NCBI GenBank assembly: GCA_903813345.2
Contig: CAIIXF020000005.1
Location: forward strand, 38,009,375-38,073,374
Direction: 5' to 3'
From: Owenia fusiformis
Taxonomy: Eukaryota; Annelida; Polychaeta; Sabellida; Oweniidae
DNA: 64,000 nt
The notes beneath the pieces were generated by a model that worked only from the letters and a program-made list of their open reading frames with translations, made no database searches and was not told where the DNA came from. Position numbers and translations under genes: made by a program. Shown piece by piece: positions 49,201 to 63,200 of this stretch. How positions within the stretch are numbered: the first letter of the stretch is position 1; each line of letters starts with the position of its first letter.

Positions 49201-51104
49201 TAACCCCACCTGTGCGAAACTCTAGGTAAACGTGCTTGAGCCGGAAATTCAAATGGTTGAGCCGGAAGGAGGGAGAGTGGGGAGTGTGTAACAACCATAC
49301 TATTCATCATCTAGAATGGTAATGGTGCCATCTATAATTTTCCGAAGCATAGCATCTTTAGAAGTTCGTTCACCGCGTATCATTAGCGCATCTCAGTAAA
49401 TCTTCATATCGTCGATGTCTGTACAATAATTAACTTTTCCGATTAATATTAACCCTATTGTGTAAAAGTATTTTTCATTACACTTTATAGTCAAATAGGG
49501 TAAAATAGAACCAGCTAATATTTGTATTTATATTATTAAATGTAGAGATAGTGTGCTTTTCAAGCAATCTCTGAAAAAGTTCTCACCATCCTAATTCAGT
49601 CACTATACCCCCGATCACCTCGATTTTTTGCACCAAATGTAGTATTTTGTCTGTAGCTATAGCTACTACGATTACATAACATTTTCATGGTAGAAAAGTA
49701 AAGGGAAAAAATCCGGTCATCCGACTCCCCCCCCCCCTTGTACACATTAGGGTTAATACAACTATTGGGCAATATTTCCTCTAGTGGAAGTAGTTGTCAC
49801 AACAACATCACCCCACCCCACCCTCCTCCGTTTTCTCAAACTGTTAAAAGGAGTCAACGATAGGAAAAACGATAATGGATAATGCAATAGTACAAAGTAA
49901 AACTGTTCTGTAATGTAACGCCTACAGTTGCGTCTTAATATACAGGAAGGAACAAGTGCGACGGGGGGGGGGGTAAGAGTGTCAGTTTAAATAATAATAC
50001 ACACTTTAGCCCATATCTTGGATATTAGAGGCTCGACAAACATCAGCATACTTTCTTTCAAATGACAAAAATAAAAACTTGATATAAAAGTGTGACAAAA
50101 TGATTTTTCTAATAAATCCATTTAAGCAAAGTTATTCCAGGAAACTTTTAATTATTCTAAACATAAAGAATTCGCTATTTATACTAGAATTCCCCCAAAT
50201 ATCAAAGAATACTCGTAGATTAATTCCTGAGAAATATAAACCGTTGAAAGCATTTGCTTTGGAAGCATTTGAAAAATCTCAATCCATTAATTAAATCATA
50301 TACCCGGGTATATATATTTAATCAACAGTTCATTGATGAGGAAACAATATATTAGATCCAGCAAAGCTCCTACAAAAATTAAGATCATGCAGAGCGTAAA
50401 TGTGCCCATGGTTAAGAAGAAAATGTGCTACATGTACATTTAATTTTTAAGTCCATATTTTTTGTCTATCTGCAAGAGAAACTTTTTAAGACATGACCAA
50501 TGGCTCGGTTGTAAAGGCTCTTTGTGCTTTTTAAGATGAATAAAAAATCAAACAATTGAAAAAAAATGTGATACGACCCATTTTCAGTGGCCTGAATCAT
50601 ATACAACTACAGCAAACTTGTGAAACAGCGAGAATAATAAGATAATCAATTTTTATAAGATCGAGAATATGTTGTTAATGTAGAATATGCCCTGCTATGG
50701 ATGAATTCCCAAAACTCTTTCTTTAAGTCAAACGTTTAAAGACAAATCTGTCCCGACTGAATAGACCTGACTTTTCTCGATCACTCCCAATCTTTTCTTA
50801 ATGAGCGTTGGACCTTTTAGACGAATCATCAAGAATATGTTTCAAGAGAGTAATTTCATTTTGTATAAAGAGGCGGTCTGAAAGCGTGCTTCAATTACAA
50901 TTTGAAACACGTTGACCATTTTGTTCTTTTCCGCTGTTCAACTCCTCTCGACCCTCCGTTCGTGTAACGAAGAGATTTGTACACTTATACTAACTGTCAC
51001 TTACAAAAGTACACGTCATGTATGCTTGCATTACATACGTACATTAATGCATGCAAACCCCATGTTCTCCATTTGCCTGAAACAATGTCAGTTCCATGTT
51101 TATT
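46211..51104. other. Long non-coding region
   Basis: About 4.9 kb without a recognisable exon or RNA gene. Features are the isolated CGGGGCGTTTTGG motif (46470), homopolymer C (about 49727-49737) and G (about 49964-49972) runs, and unremarkable AT-rich sequence. Short open frames (for example 46165-46443 and 50100-50294) show no family resemblance. Confidence 0.5.
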
Positions 51105-52556
51105 TAATACCTGAATGTATGTCCGACTTGCATTGTATGCTTGCATAAATGTCCGACTTGCATTGTATGCTTGCATGAATCTCCCACTTTTATTGTATGC
51201 TTGCATGAATCTCCCACTTTTATGGTATGCTTGCATGAATGCCCGACTTGCACTGTATGATTGCATGAATGCCAGACTTGTATGTATGCTTGCATGAATG
51301 TCCCATTTGTATTGTATGCTCGCATGAATGTCCCACTTGCATTGTATGTTTGCATGAATACCCGACTTGCATTGTATGCTTGCATGAATGTCCCGCTTGC
51401 ATTGTATGTTTGCATGAATGCCCGGCTTGCATTGTATGCTTGTATGAATGCCCCATTTGCATTGCATGCTTGCAAGAATGTCCCACTTGCATTGTATGCT
51501 TGCATGAACTTCCCATTTGCATTGTATGTTTGCATGAATGTCCCACTTGCATTGTCTGCTTGCATGAATGCCCGAGGTGCACTGCATGATTGCATAAATG
51601 CCCGACTTGCATTGCATGCTTGCTGAATGTTTCATTTGCATTGTATGCTTGCATGGATATCCCACTTGCATTGTATGTTTGCATGAATGTCCCACTTGCA
51701 TTGTATGCTTGCATTGTATGCTTGCACGAATCAGAAATGTCTCATTTGCATTGTATGCTTGTATGAATGTCCCATTTGCATTGTATACTTGCATGAATGT
51801 CCCACTTGCATTGTATGCGTGCATGAATGTCCCATTTGCATTGTATACTTGCATGAATGTCCCACTTGCATTGTATGCGTGCATGAATGTCCCATTTGCA
51901 TTGTATGCTTGCATGGATGTCCCACTTGCATTTTATGCTTGCATACATGTCCCAGTTGCATTGTATACTTGCATTAATGTTGCATTGTGTGCTTGCATGG
52001 ATGCTCCACTTGCATTGTATACTTGCATTAATGTTGCATTGTCTGCTTGTATGAATGTCCCATTTGCGTTGTATGCTTGTATGAATGTCCCATTTGCATT
52101 GTATGCTTGCATGAATGTCCCACTTGCATTGTATACTTGCATGAATGTTGCATTGTATGCTTGTATGAATGTTCCATTTGCATTGTATGCTTGCATACAT
52201 GTCCCAGTTGCATTGTATACTTGCATTAATGTTGCATTGTATGCTTGCATGAATGTCCAACTTGCATTTTGTGCTTGCATGCATATCCGACTTGCATTGT
52301 ATGCTTGTATGAATGTTCCATTTGCATTGTATGCTTGCATGAATGTCCCATTTGCATTGTATGCTTGCATACATGTCCCAGTTGCATCGTATACTTGCAT
52401 AAATGTTGCATTGTATGCTTGCATGAATGTCCAACTTGCATTTTGTGCTTGCATGCATATCCGACTTGCATTGTATGCTTGTATGAATGTCCCATTTGCA
52501 TTGTATGCTTGCATGAATGTCCCACTTGCATTGTATGCTTGAATGAATGTCCAACG
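51105..52556. repeat. Minisatellite, ~30 bp unit, about 48 copies
   Basis: The unit is close to GAATGTCCCACTTGCATTGT followed by ATGCTTGCAT. Variants have CCCATTTGC, CCAACTTGC or TATACTTGCAT. Shorter 24 bp units lacking CCCACT appear from about 51970 on, and pairs of units form a higher-order pattern near 51770-51900. Because 30 and 24 are multiples of three and stops are rare in the unit, long frames open in many registers on both strands, such as a minus-strand frame repeating AYNASGTFMQ. These appear to be by-products of the repeat. Confidence 0.95.
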
Positions 52557-55186
52557 TGATATCGCCCTCGGTCAATAGTACTATGATACCTTCCTTGGCA
52601 GATATCATATTTTCCTTCGGATAAAATTCATATTGCATTTCTCCTATTAAATTACCTATATGTGTGCCCCACATTTACTTTATACCGGTATATACGGTAT
52701 GTTGTTTTAGATATTGTCTGATTAAAATTGAAAAAGGGAGTCCGTCAGATGTTTAAGAACATTTTCTTCAACGTTTACAAAGTTGGAAAGACTCAGAAAA
52801 TTTACCAACAATAAAATGACATATTTAGACACAGCTTAAATGAAAAAAAGTTTCCTTATAAATAAAAGTGTTTCCTGTATCATACATATTCACTTGTATT
52901 TAACATATCTAATAATAACCATAGGTTGATCGAATTGACGTTTTTAACCCATTTTAACTAACTAGTACTATATATTGAAGTTGCGTCAATAGGAACTTAA
53001 CATTTTGAAATGTGTTTTTCGGCAAGTTTTGAAAACATGTCGAGTATTCAAACATCTATTACAATTTTATTTATGAGGAAATATTTGATAATTAAAAAAC
53101 TGAAAATGCCTGACAAGGGCTCTAATATCAGTATTTAAAAAGCTTGGCAAATGCATATAATTTTAGGACACGAAGTCGCCCAAAAAACACTTCTTAAGCT
53201 TTAGACTACTTTGGATAACAGAATGTTCTTACTTAGCGATTCCACAGTGATAACGTTTGAGACCGGGCATGCCCGGGACATCTTTCATCAATATAATTAT
53301 GGCATCTATCTTTTAATGCATCGTTTAAAGCCACAGATAGTTATTACTGTATGAAAACCTATGCATAAAAAGATATAATCCAACCCTTCTGAGACCATCA
53401 TCGTAATAAATTTGTCAGAAATGTACGCTAACATCTTAAACAATGTTGCGGATCGGGTCCTCATGGGGGAAATTACCGCTCAATTGAAACCTTTTCCAAT
53501 TCCGCTTACATTAATGTTAGAATTTTATACAGCATTTGAAATTGGAAATTAGTCTTCCGTGACGGGCGAGTGGATACTGATCTATCACAGTGACAGGCCA
53601 ATAATGAAACAGCAAACTCCGGCTACCTACAATCGTTTATTTTGACCCAATTCGTTATAAAAAAAACTTCTAGTGTTTTTAAAATGTTTGATGAATAACA
53701 AACACCAACTAAAAATATTGTTGCTGACGTGCCAATATTTATCAAATAGTCAAGTTATAAACTAAAAACGCAATTTCAGTTGGGAAACTTTTATAAGTTA
53801 GTTTCTGCAACCTCGCGGTTTGTTCTCGTTGTACTCATGACTCGTAGATTCAAATCTACATATTTAAAAACATATGTATCGATCATGTATATAATTATAT
53901 ATAGTTTATTTTGCAATAAATAATCATATAGAGTATATTTTGCAAATAAAAAACAATTAACCGAAAAAATAAATAAAAACATAATTATCGCAATTCTAAA
54001 TGTGGCCAATATCAACCAAGTGTCAGTGAAATAAATTGTTACTCTTGTCAACAGCGTTAACGATTACTAATCCTTTTTAACAGTTAATTTTCACCACATA
54101 TCGGCCCATAGATCAGGAAATCAGTACCATGTAATGAGACTAGCGATAGCTCATCAATCAATTTGACTCTTAAGTTGATTCAAATTTATAAATTTCGTCA
54201 GTAAAGATTTTTTGTTGAAACACGAATGCTACTAGAGCTATATTGGTTAATAGGATGTACCGTATATATTGCTCGATTGAATTTTTGAATTGTATATGTA
54301 TTTCAGCTTAATTAGCTAACCTTATAGTATTCAAAGTGTCATGTTTATACTTGTAGTTTTTGTTCTTTGACTTTCTATTCTTAATCTAAAACAATTTTGT
54401 ATGTACTTTTTGTATGTATCTTTTTGTGCGTTATGCAATTTATACTTTAATCTGTCATATTTTGCAGAACTGAAACGTGTCTATTGTGTCACTGTTTAGT
54501 AGTGTTTGGCAAATAAATAAATTATACTAACAGTTTAATATTACAATAATTGGAGAAGATTCTATGCAGAAATTCGAGTTGCTCCTTCAACATGTGAACC
54601 TTTTCCGGTATGTTTGCATAAAACTTTGCACGACTGTACACTAAACATGATCAATATAGTATTGTACATGAAAACAGTACATACATAAAGTGAACATACT
54701 ATACTAGTGACTGGGGTGCAGCAGGTATCAATGTTTCAGACGTGTTTATATATTTATTCATTTAATCTACTTGCAAAACGTCTTGCCTTTATGTTCGATT
54801 CCTTGAATTTTCCAGGATTCTTTCTACATTCGATCGGAATTCAATGGAAACATTATGATTTTTTAAAATTCTAAACTAATTGAAACTATGGGTATACCAT
54901 GGTTAGAGATCACATGCTTTCATTATCTTATTCTCATATTATTGATACTAGAACAATAGCTTAAAACCCCAAAATGTATCGACTGTACTTAGTATATATT
55001 TTTTGAGGTTTTATTGCAAATAAATAAAAATTACATGACATATCTATACATATACAGCAATGTGATATTGTATATATTGTTGTCCGCCATATCACCTCTC
55101 TATCATGTCTAATATCATTTTTATATGATGTCATACCAATAAGACAAAATACATGACAACAATATCCATAAACAAAATACAGTATA
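52557..55186. other. Non-coding region, nothing recognised
   Basis: AT-rich. No exon with family resemblance, no RNA gene, no paired repeat ends. Confidence 0.5.
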
Positions 55187-55352
55187 CAATTGTTGACCTC
55201 TCAAGAGGTCAACCGGCAAAATTGTATACCGAGACTGTAAACCGAGAAACTACTGTTGACAGAGACCGAAGGTCGAGGTCAACAGTAGTTTCAAGGTTTA
55301 CAGTCGAGGTATATGATTTTTACGGTTGACCGAATGGAGAGGTCTACAATTG
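55187..55352. repeat. Hairpin-forming inverted repeat, 166 bp
   Basis: Outer arms CAATTGTTGACCTCTC and GAGAGGTCTACAATTG; inner arms GACTGTAAACC and GGTTTACAGTC, then AAACTACTGTTGAC and GTCAACAGTAGTTT, around a loop CCGAAGGTCG. Same style of foldback element as 4990-5084. Confidence 0.8.
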
Positions 55353-55819
55353 TTTTGTTAGTCAGAAGAAACTAATAATACACATATATACGACAATTAT
55401 CAATCATATGGCTTCATTTCACAATCTTTTCTCCGAACCACGCCAGCGATATTAGTTAAACTCTCTTGTTTTCGGCACATCACTGCAAACTAACTAGTAA
55501 AGAAATGTTAATTTTACGTTTCTATTTGTATTTTTGCTATACTTGTCGACTAGTAAAGTCAAAATATCACTTTCATCAACAACTGGCTTTACTTTCTTCA
55601 GGTCAGTGCATCAACGTTTACAAAATGTCCGTCTACCATGTTTTTTCTGTAAACATTATGACGTCACATTCCCATAATTCACAAGTGTAGTACAGTAACA
55701 TACGCGGTCAATAATATGATATCCCATGATGCACAGGTGAGGTACAGGCAAAAATGTTGACCGCTTATTGACCAATCAGATGCGAGTATTTACACTGAGG
55801 TACTAACAATAGAACCTGT
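55353..55819. other. Non-coding stretch, nothing recognised
   Basis: No supported gene or paired repeat. Confidence 0.45.
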
Positions 55820-55995
55820 GTATCTGAACACCTGGCTAATTCGAACACCTTCCAATTTGAACACTTTTTTTAGTCCCATTTTTTCCTCCCATTGACTCCC
55901 ATGTTATACAAACCTTGAAATCTGAACACCTTCTAATGTGAACAGTGAACAACCAGATTTGAAAAAGTGACCTGTCTAATCTGAACATTTTATCA
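55820..55995. repeat. Degenerate short repeats (TCTGAACACCT type)
   Basis: At least six variants of (T)CTGAACACCT or TTCGAACACCTT occur within 175 bases with irregular spacing. It may be the subterminal part of an old DNA transposon; no ends were identified. Confidence 0.45.
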
Positions 55996-57264
55996 GAAAT
56001 CAAATGTCTGGACATTTCAATAATAGCCACACATTGAGTCAATGTTATAGTTGTTATTTATCTTTACATACATGTATACAATGTAATCAAAGAACCAATA
56101 TTGTCCTAATTAACTTATTCAGTCTCAATGACATCCCTAATTTGTGGAACTTAGTATACATATAGCTGAATCAGTCTCAGATTATTTGATTGTATATTTT
56201 CATCATCGGAATGCGTGCTTACAAAGAAATCTATAGCCGAATTTCCAGCATTACAGGAGAGCTACATATAAAATATCATCAATGTGCATTGGGTGCTGGT
56301 CAGGATAACATTTTTGTTTTGTCTTTTATGTACATCACGTCTTTATAATCCCGTCACAAACATAATATTACTTTGCAAACAAAATTTAAAGAGCACCAAA
56401 GCCCAGACACCGAAAGACTACGCTTTAAATAGACAAATGGAGAAAATATATACTTCTAGATCTATTGTTAACACTATAAAATATTCCAAAACATTATTCT
56501 TAAAAATTGCATTGGAAATATATTTGCCATTAAAGGGTTAAGAGGAAAAATGTTCAAAAGGTTTTTGCCACCTGAGTGATGTCACAATGAGGTCACTTAC
56601 ATACGTATGTATGTTGCAAAATATTTTGACATGTAAAACATTGAGTTTGTGAAAACTACGTATCAGATATCACATTTTATTATTGAAATAGTGTCTCCTT
56701 TGTTCAATCTTTGCATTGGTGTTTTTGCACTGTACAGTGGAATATTTGATGATTAAAAAAAATATTTGAAAAATGACGGGAAATTTGAATATTCGAGAAA
56801 TGCAAAGCTGACAACTCAAATCTTCAAAATCTCTAAAATAAACTTTAAAGTAATGAAAAATAGCAAATGAATGGTAAAAACACATTTTCAAACTTAAAAT
56901 GGGCACTTAACAAATTAATTCGTAAATTAATAAAAATGCCCAACTCTTACAGAATATAAAATACCTTTGTTTAAACAACTTTAATTTATGAAGGTCGATA
57001 AACAGCATGAGTGAAAACTACATGACGTATTCACCATATTCCCTTTTGACACATGTATTATTAACTCCACCCCTCTCCAGAATCCTCATTTTTTATTAAA
57101 CTTCCTTATAGTTTCGTGACTTCTTTTGCAAACACTATATTTTTAATCAAACAGTCGATAATACTTTAGACATACATAATTTTGCATAGCTCCGTTAAAG
57201 TTCAGTTGAGAAAGAATTTATTTTTTACAGGAATTTGTAATGTTTTAAACATATTTTTAAGAAA
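55996..57264. other. Region upstream of the usherin-like gene
   Basis: No upstream exon or clear TATA promoter could be assigned. Confidence 0.4.
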
Positions 57265-60200
57265 ATGATTTTTATTCGTATGCTGACATCGAGTTTGATT
57301 CTGACTCTTCACGGATATGGCGTACAAGGGGGTTTCGAGTGGCACAATGTTGCCGCATTTAAGCCAGTCACTAGCGAACCTTTGAACGCAACATGTGGCG
57401 ACCAATCCAAGAAGGAAACGCCCTCGTTTTGCACACGTACAAGCGGTTGTGAGATTTGCTTAGCTGATTGTCCTCACGGGACAGATAATGAGGTCCCGTT
57501 GCATAATGACATCATTGGAGTACTTGCCCGGGATCAACCCGACTTCTTTAAGGATGTCCCGTCTGACAAATGTGCAATTGGTTCGCCAAATTCATCACCT
57601 TGCATCACGCTAGTTGAAGACAAGTTTTGTCAGATCAAAAACGATACATTTCCAGAATTATACAATGAGATTGAAGACCTAGCGTATGGTCTGACAGTTT
57701 ATATCAAACCTGTTGATTACACATTTTCTGGTACAGATTACAGGTAAGGATAATATCTTCATCTATAAGTGTAACCAACTAACATAATTTTCTATGGAAA
57801 ACATATATCTAATATCGAAAAAAATATATCATATACATGTTCATTGTTTAATCAAAGCGAGGTCCTGGTGTGATAATTTGTTTAATTCAGTTATAAATCA
57901 TATTTACAAAACCTAATATGCATATGTTTAGAGTTTTAAAATCGTAAGTTCAAAATTCGGAATTATAAAATAGATTGAATGAAAAATGTTAAATCTGGAG
58001 TAAAAAACGTGCTCGTTAGTTCAAAACCCAAAACAATCATTACAAGAATATGTAGCTATGAATACACATTCGATTGCGATGAATACTCAAAAGTCATTTT
58101 ATGTGGAAATTCACTGTTAGGATTATCGTAGGTTGACAAAATATTTACTCTAACGTATTACATTTTACTCTCATTTTTTGCTGTTATTGAATGTAACCAT
58201 AGTTCGTTTCAACATTAAACAAATAGGTGTGACGAGGAAGTTAAATTCGCATACCTATCAATTCTAGAACGTTAGTGACATTGAGCGGCACAGTTGAAGG
58301 ATCAGTCTCCAGCGAGGTATTACACCTAGGAATCAACAAATCAGGGGCCTTGTATTTGGTGCACCTTGGGCGTTCGATTCCTGTCTCAAACTCATTGGTG
58401 AAAGATGAGTGGACCTTCGTAGCAATCCAGGTGTGCATTTCAGCAGAATTTCCTCCTTTTGTCAAGAAAACTCTAACAATATACAGGGTGTTTCATATGT
58501 ATGCATTCCCACCTAAACTCATACATGTAACGTTGCCACCCTTTCATGCTAAAGTATATGCAATTTTGTTACTTTTGGAAAGTATCAGAATCTCGGGATG
58601 TCCGTGATAAAAGATACAATGTATCACTGACCGTATGCAGGTACTGGTTCATTTAGAAGAAATTCATGTAGAAAGAATTTCTGATCATGAAATGTACCTT
58701 GAAGAGGTATAGTAAAAACTAAAGTGCACTACAGGTCATTTAAAACTTTAACGAGAGAGAAGTGTATTAAAAGTTCAAAGGAAATCAAATGAGGTAAAAA
58801 TATTAAGGGGGAAAGAGATTTTTGGTTTCAATTAAAAAACAACATACGTTGAAACATTTTCTATACCATTTGTCAGGTTACGTTCAGATGAACACAAAAT
58901 TTTCTTGATCGAGTTTACGTGGGGGGGGGGGCATATATATGAAATACTCTGTACACATTGCTATGACACTTTATACTATGAAACTCCAATGGCTGTCAGT
59001 TGTTAATTCGTATTGTACTTGTCTGGTTAGACATCTATACAATGTGATACAAAGTAAACCTAAAAATATTTTTAAAAAAACATTTAAATCAAACAATTTG
59101 TCTTTGATGCGCGATGAAATGGGCTATTTTTTAATCATGTAATTAATGATTGATATGATACTTTAGGTCTACAGGAATCACGTCAGTTTGTTCCTCAATG
59201 GGATTCATGTCATATATGACAATAAGGCAACATATGGCAATGTCACACTACATCACTTCAGTGTGGGGAAAAGTGAAGCAGGTAAGACTTAAGACATGCT
59301 ATTGAAGTCCGATATATTGTAGCCGATTCGGTTGCCATACTTTACAACATACCACAAACTACCTCCTCGTGATTGTAATATGGAGGATCGGGAACCTGCT
59401 CTATCCTCCCATACTAATACAATCTCTGCAATGCACAAGAATGTTCTAGAAGGAAACTGAGATAAGGCTGTGATATCTCACGATGCCATAAATGAGTCTT
59501 TCATGGAAGCATTGCTCCTCCTCTTTTATTCGCAGACATTTTTATTTACAATATATATTCTGTGTGCTAAAAAATATTCAAATCCAAACTGAATGATTAC
59601 AGGTGACGAGGTATTCCATGGTGGAATACAGCAGCTGAGAATATATGGGAAGACCCCCACTAACAAGTATAACTATTAATATAATTGACGATATGAAATT
59701 AGAAAAAATTGAAATTATCCTATTTATAATTATAATAATACACTAAGTCTATATTTAAATTTTTGTTGAATAATAAAATGTTATAGTTTGAAAATAACAA
59801 CATAATAAAATGTTTCGCGCTTGTTTTTTATTATTCATTATTTCAATCGGTCTTATTTCTCAAACAGCGTAATGTACATTTATTTATTTGAATTTATGCA
59901 GAACAATCTGATTCATTAAAATATTTTAAAAGGGATATTGCAACGTTTGCAAATAATAAGTGGAGACCTTCAAATACGACAATGTGCAGATGTCCCGAGG
60001 CTTTCCCAGAAGAGTGGGATGCAAGCGGCTCTCAGTATTGTCGAACTAATAACTTCATCATCCAAAGAGGAAGCTACGTCAGAAGGGATACCGTATCTTA
60101 TGCCACGTGGATCTCACAAATTTATGTGACTTTTCAGAACAATTCGATTGACATAGGCATTGATCTCGAACAATCAGTTGAGGTTAGTAAGCGTGTATAA

Positions 60201-63200
60201 TAATAATTTTACGTCTAACTTCTGTCAAAATATCGTCCTGGAGTGGGACAGCTAGACGTTATCACCTTCGAATGCCTAAACGTTTCAGGAACTTTGATAT
60301 ACATGTACAAATGGTCTTGCATTGACTTCCCGTCGCCTAGAGTATGAAACTTGAACCTACGAGAAAAATAATACAATCCTAATTAACAAAGCTCAATAAG
60401 CATTTACACATGTCTTTACAACAAATGCAACCGGTTTTCAAATGTCAAATATGAGCTTTTACATCTTTAGGTACAGCACATTGAGCTATCGACATACTCC
60501 GGCCTTTTCATGGACCTACTTCCTTTACGGAGCCTTGTGGTAGAAAAGCGAACTACACCTGGCATAGGACCTTGGCAAACCTGGCAGTACTACTCTAAAT
60601 CGTGCCTACAGGACTTCAACATTAAGCCTGATCAACCACTTCAAACTGATACAGATGTTATTTGTAAAGATCTCAGGTGAAATGTGTTTTTGATAGCTTC
60701 ATTGATTTTGTCTATATATTCTCGAATCTAATTGTAATAGCAAGGGTTTTTGGTTAACAAAGATAGTACAGATAAACTATAATACTACCCATCCAACTAT
60801 TTTACAGTTTTTTGCCACAAACATATACACAGGGTGTTCAAAACGCAACCGAAAAAAATCGCTATATCTTGGAAAATACTTTAGTGCAATTGTGTTAATC
60901 TTTTCAGTAGAGAAATAAGAGACCCTAAATGTATATCTCCTATGATTAGAAAAACACAATGCCTTGGTCACCCTTTCTTTCTGAAAAAATGAACACAATT
61001 GGTTTAGTATTTTCTAAGTAAAAGCGATTTCTTTGGGTTGTCTTTTTGAACACCCTGTATAATTATTTCAAAAACAAAACTTAATTGGTTTTCAGTTGGT
61101 TGTGACAAGATTAATCTATTAAACTCCCGTCATAATAAAAATTAATTCATTTCAGTAAAACAAGCTATAGTCGTTCGATAAGGTTTGAACTGATAGACCA
61201 AGAACGAGCTGGTAATGATACATCGAAGTTAACTGAATCATTGGCCACGTTCATAAGAGCTGGAGAAATACGAGTACATATGGCACTTGCTAGTGAATTC
61301 CTGAACATTACTGCTGAGATCAAACAAATTGTTGGCATTCTGGAGTTCAAAGTTATAGCCAGGTAATTTGTGTTCCTTATTAATGTACATACCTACTATA
61401 AAACCCGCCTCCTGTTCCAGGTTTCACACAAAAAACGTTCATGAAAACGAAAACTTATTGTATTCGAATATACCAAACGTATTTGAAAAATATAAATGGA
61501 CATTATTTTCCATGATACGTATGGTACGAAGCGCGGTTCCAATTTGCCACTAGGCTTTCTTTAGCATGCTTGCCCTCTTTTCGTTCAAAGGAGAATTATT
61601 TGTATTGAAGGTGTTTCTGCAACGGTTATGGCGACACCTGCAATACGACGCAAACACCATACGTTTGTTCGTGTACATCTATTTCAAACAGAACGGGACT
61701 GCAGTGCGAAAAGTGTAAGTTTGGCTTTTACATGAAAAATAATTCGTGTATTCCGTGTCCAAGCTGTAACGTTGCTGGTGTAGTGAAAACAGAAACATGC
61801 GACAGGGTAAGTGTCTTAATGAAATACAACACCTGATACCGATCATAATTACATATTGAATCGTTGAAGAATAACGAAAAAGTAATTTGTGAAGATAAAT
61901 GTATTTGGACGGACTGTACTACATAGTCTTATGTTCGTTTGCGTTTTTTTGACTCCTGATCATTCCAATCAATCTCTATTTTACATCCACAATATTAACA
62001 TGATTGCCTTTCAAATGAATAATTTCAGGTAACTGGCCAATGCCCATGTAAGGCTAACTTTGAAGGTTTACTCTGCGACCAATGCAAAAATAAAGGTTGC
62101 TCCTGTCCTAGTAATTTACAAGGAGTAAACTGTGATTCCTGCAAGCCAGGGTATTTCAACTTCACCAATGACAACCCAAATGGATGTGAAGCTTGTAATT
62201 GTGATCCCCATGGCTCTGTCAATAGTGGATCAGGAGTATATGAGTGCGATGCTTCTACTGGTTATTGCCCATGCCTTGCTAATGCACATGGTGCAAAATG
62301 CACGAAATGCGACGATGGTTATTATTGGGATGATGGATGTAAACCTTGCCAATGTCATACGCCAGGAACAATTGCCCAAAGTAGGATTTGCAATGTCACA
62401 AGGCAATGTCTTTGTAAGAGACACGTATCGGGGATGAGGTGCGACTCATGTGATGACATGCACTGGAAGCTGTCCCTTTCCAACGCTGATGGGTGTCAAC
62501 CATGTAACCACTGCTACAACAAGGGAACCGTGCAACATAGGGGAATGAGTAGATGTCACAAAACAACAGGGCAATGTGAGTGTGAGGAAGCAGGAGCTAT
62601 GGACAGGGCAGGCTATTATTGTGTATGTTCATCTTAATACAGTCGTTTTGGTTCGTGTATCCATTTGAAATATTTTCCCAAATATTTAAAATAATTATTG
62701 GTTCGCCAATTTCTTCGCTTGACAACCAATGTGCTGCATGCTTATTTGATTTGACTAGATGATAGTTTCGTACATTTATAATCATTCCATTCAATTTGTC
62801 CTTTTATGAATTGCAAGATCGTTCATGATGCTTAATATCAAGATCAAATTTATAAAGTTTCACTTTACTCATATAGAGGCCGTATGTGACGTCAATCGTG
62901 CCTCTTTATGGCCCTGTGGCAGGTGGAACAAACATCACCATAAGTGGAGCGCACTTTGGTTCGGAAAACGCGACGGTGAACATTGGGGGCAAGGCATGCT
63001 TAGTATTCAACATGTGAGTTGGACATTCTGGAGATACGTTGTCTTAATTGTTAAGATTTGTCACGGTATACCTGTACACCATGTTATAGTCTAGATGTCA
63101 GGAATTTACTAAGATTGTGATCCTTTATATGCACGATATGTTTTTATAATAATTCTAATGTGGTTGACAATCGTTTTAAAGACAACCATAGCTCTCGCTA

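Noticed and set aside
50997-52674. Long open frames of 100-314 codons on both strands
   Set aside because: They follow the 30 bp minisatellite, change register with unit variants, and have no start context, splice signals or family resemblance. Treated as repeat by-products.
56284-56541. 85-codon frame in the AT-rich upstream region
   Set aside because: No family features; length is expected by chance.
58227-58267. Earlier acceptor for exon 2 of the usherin-like gene
   Set aside because: Using the AG at 58226 in the required phase runs into TAG after about 15 codons. The AG ending at 58267 keeps the frame.
58483-58620. Second mariner-like MITE (CAGGGTGTTTCATATG)
   Set aside because: Only one terminus is seen; no complementary end or clear TA pair was found nearby.
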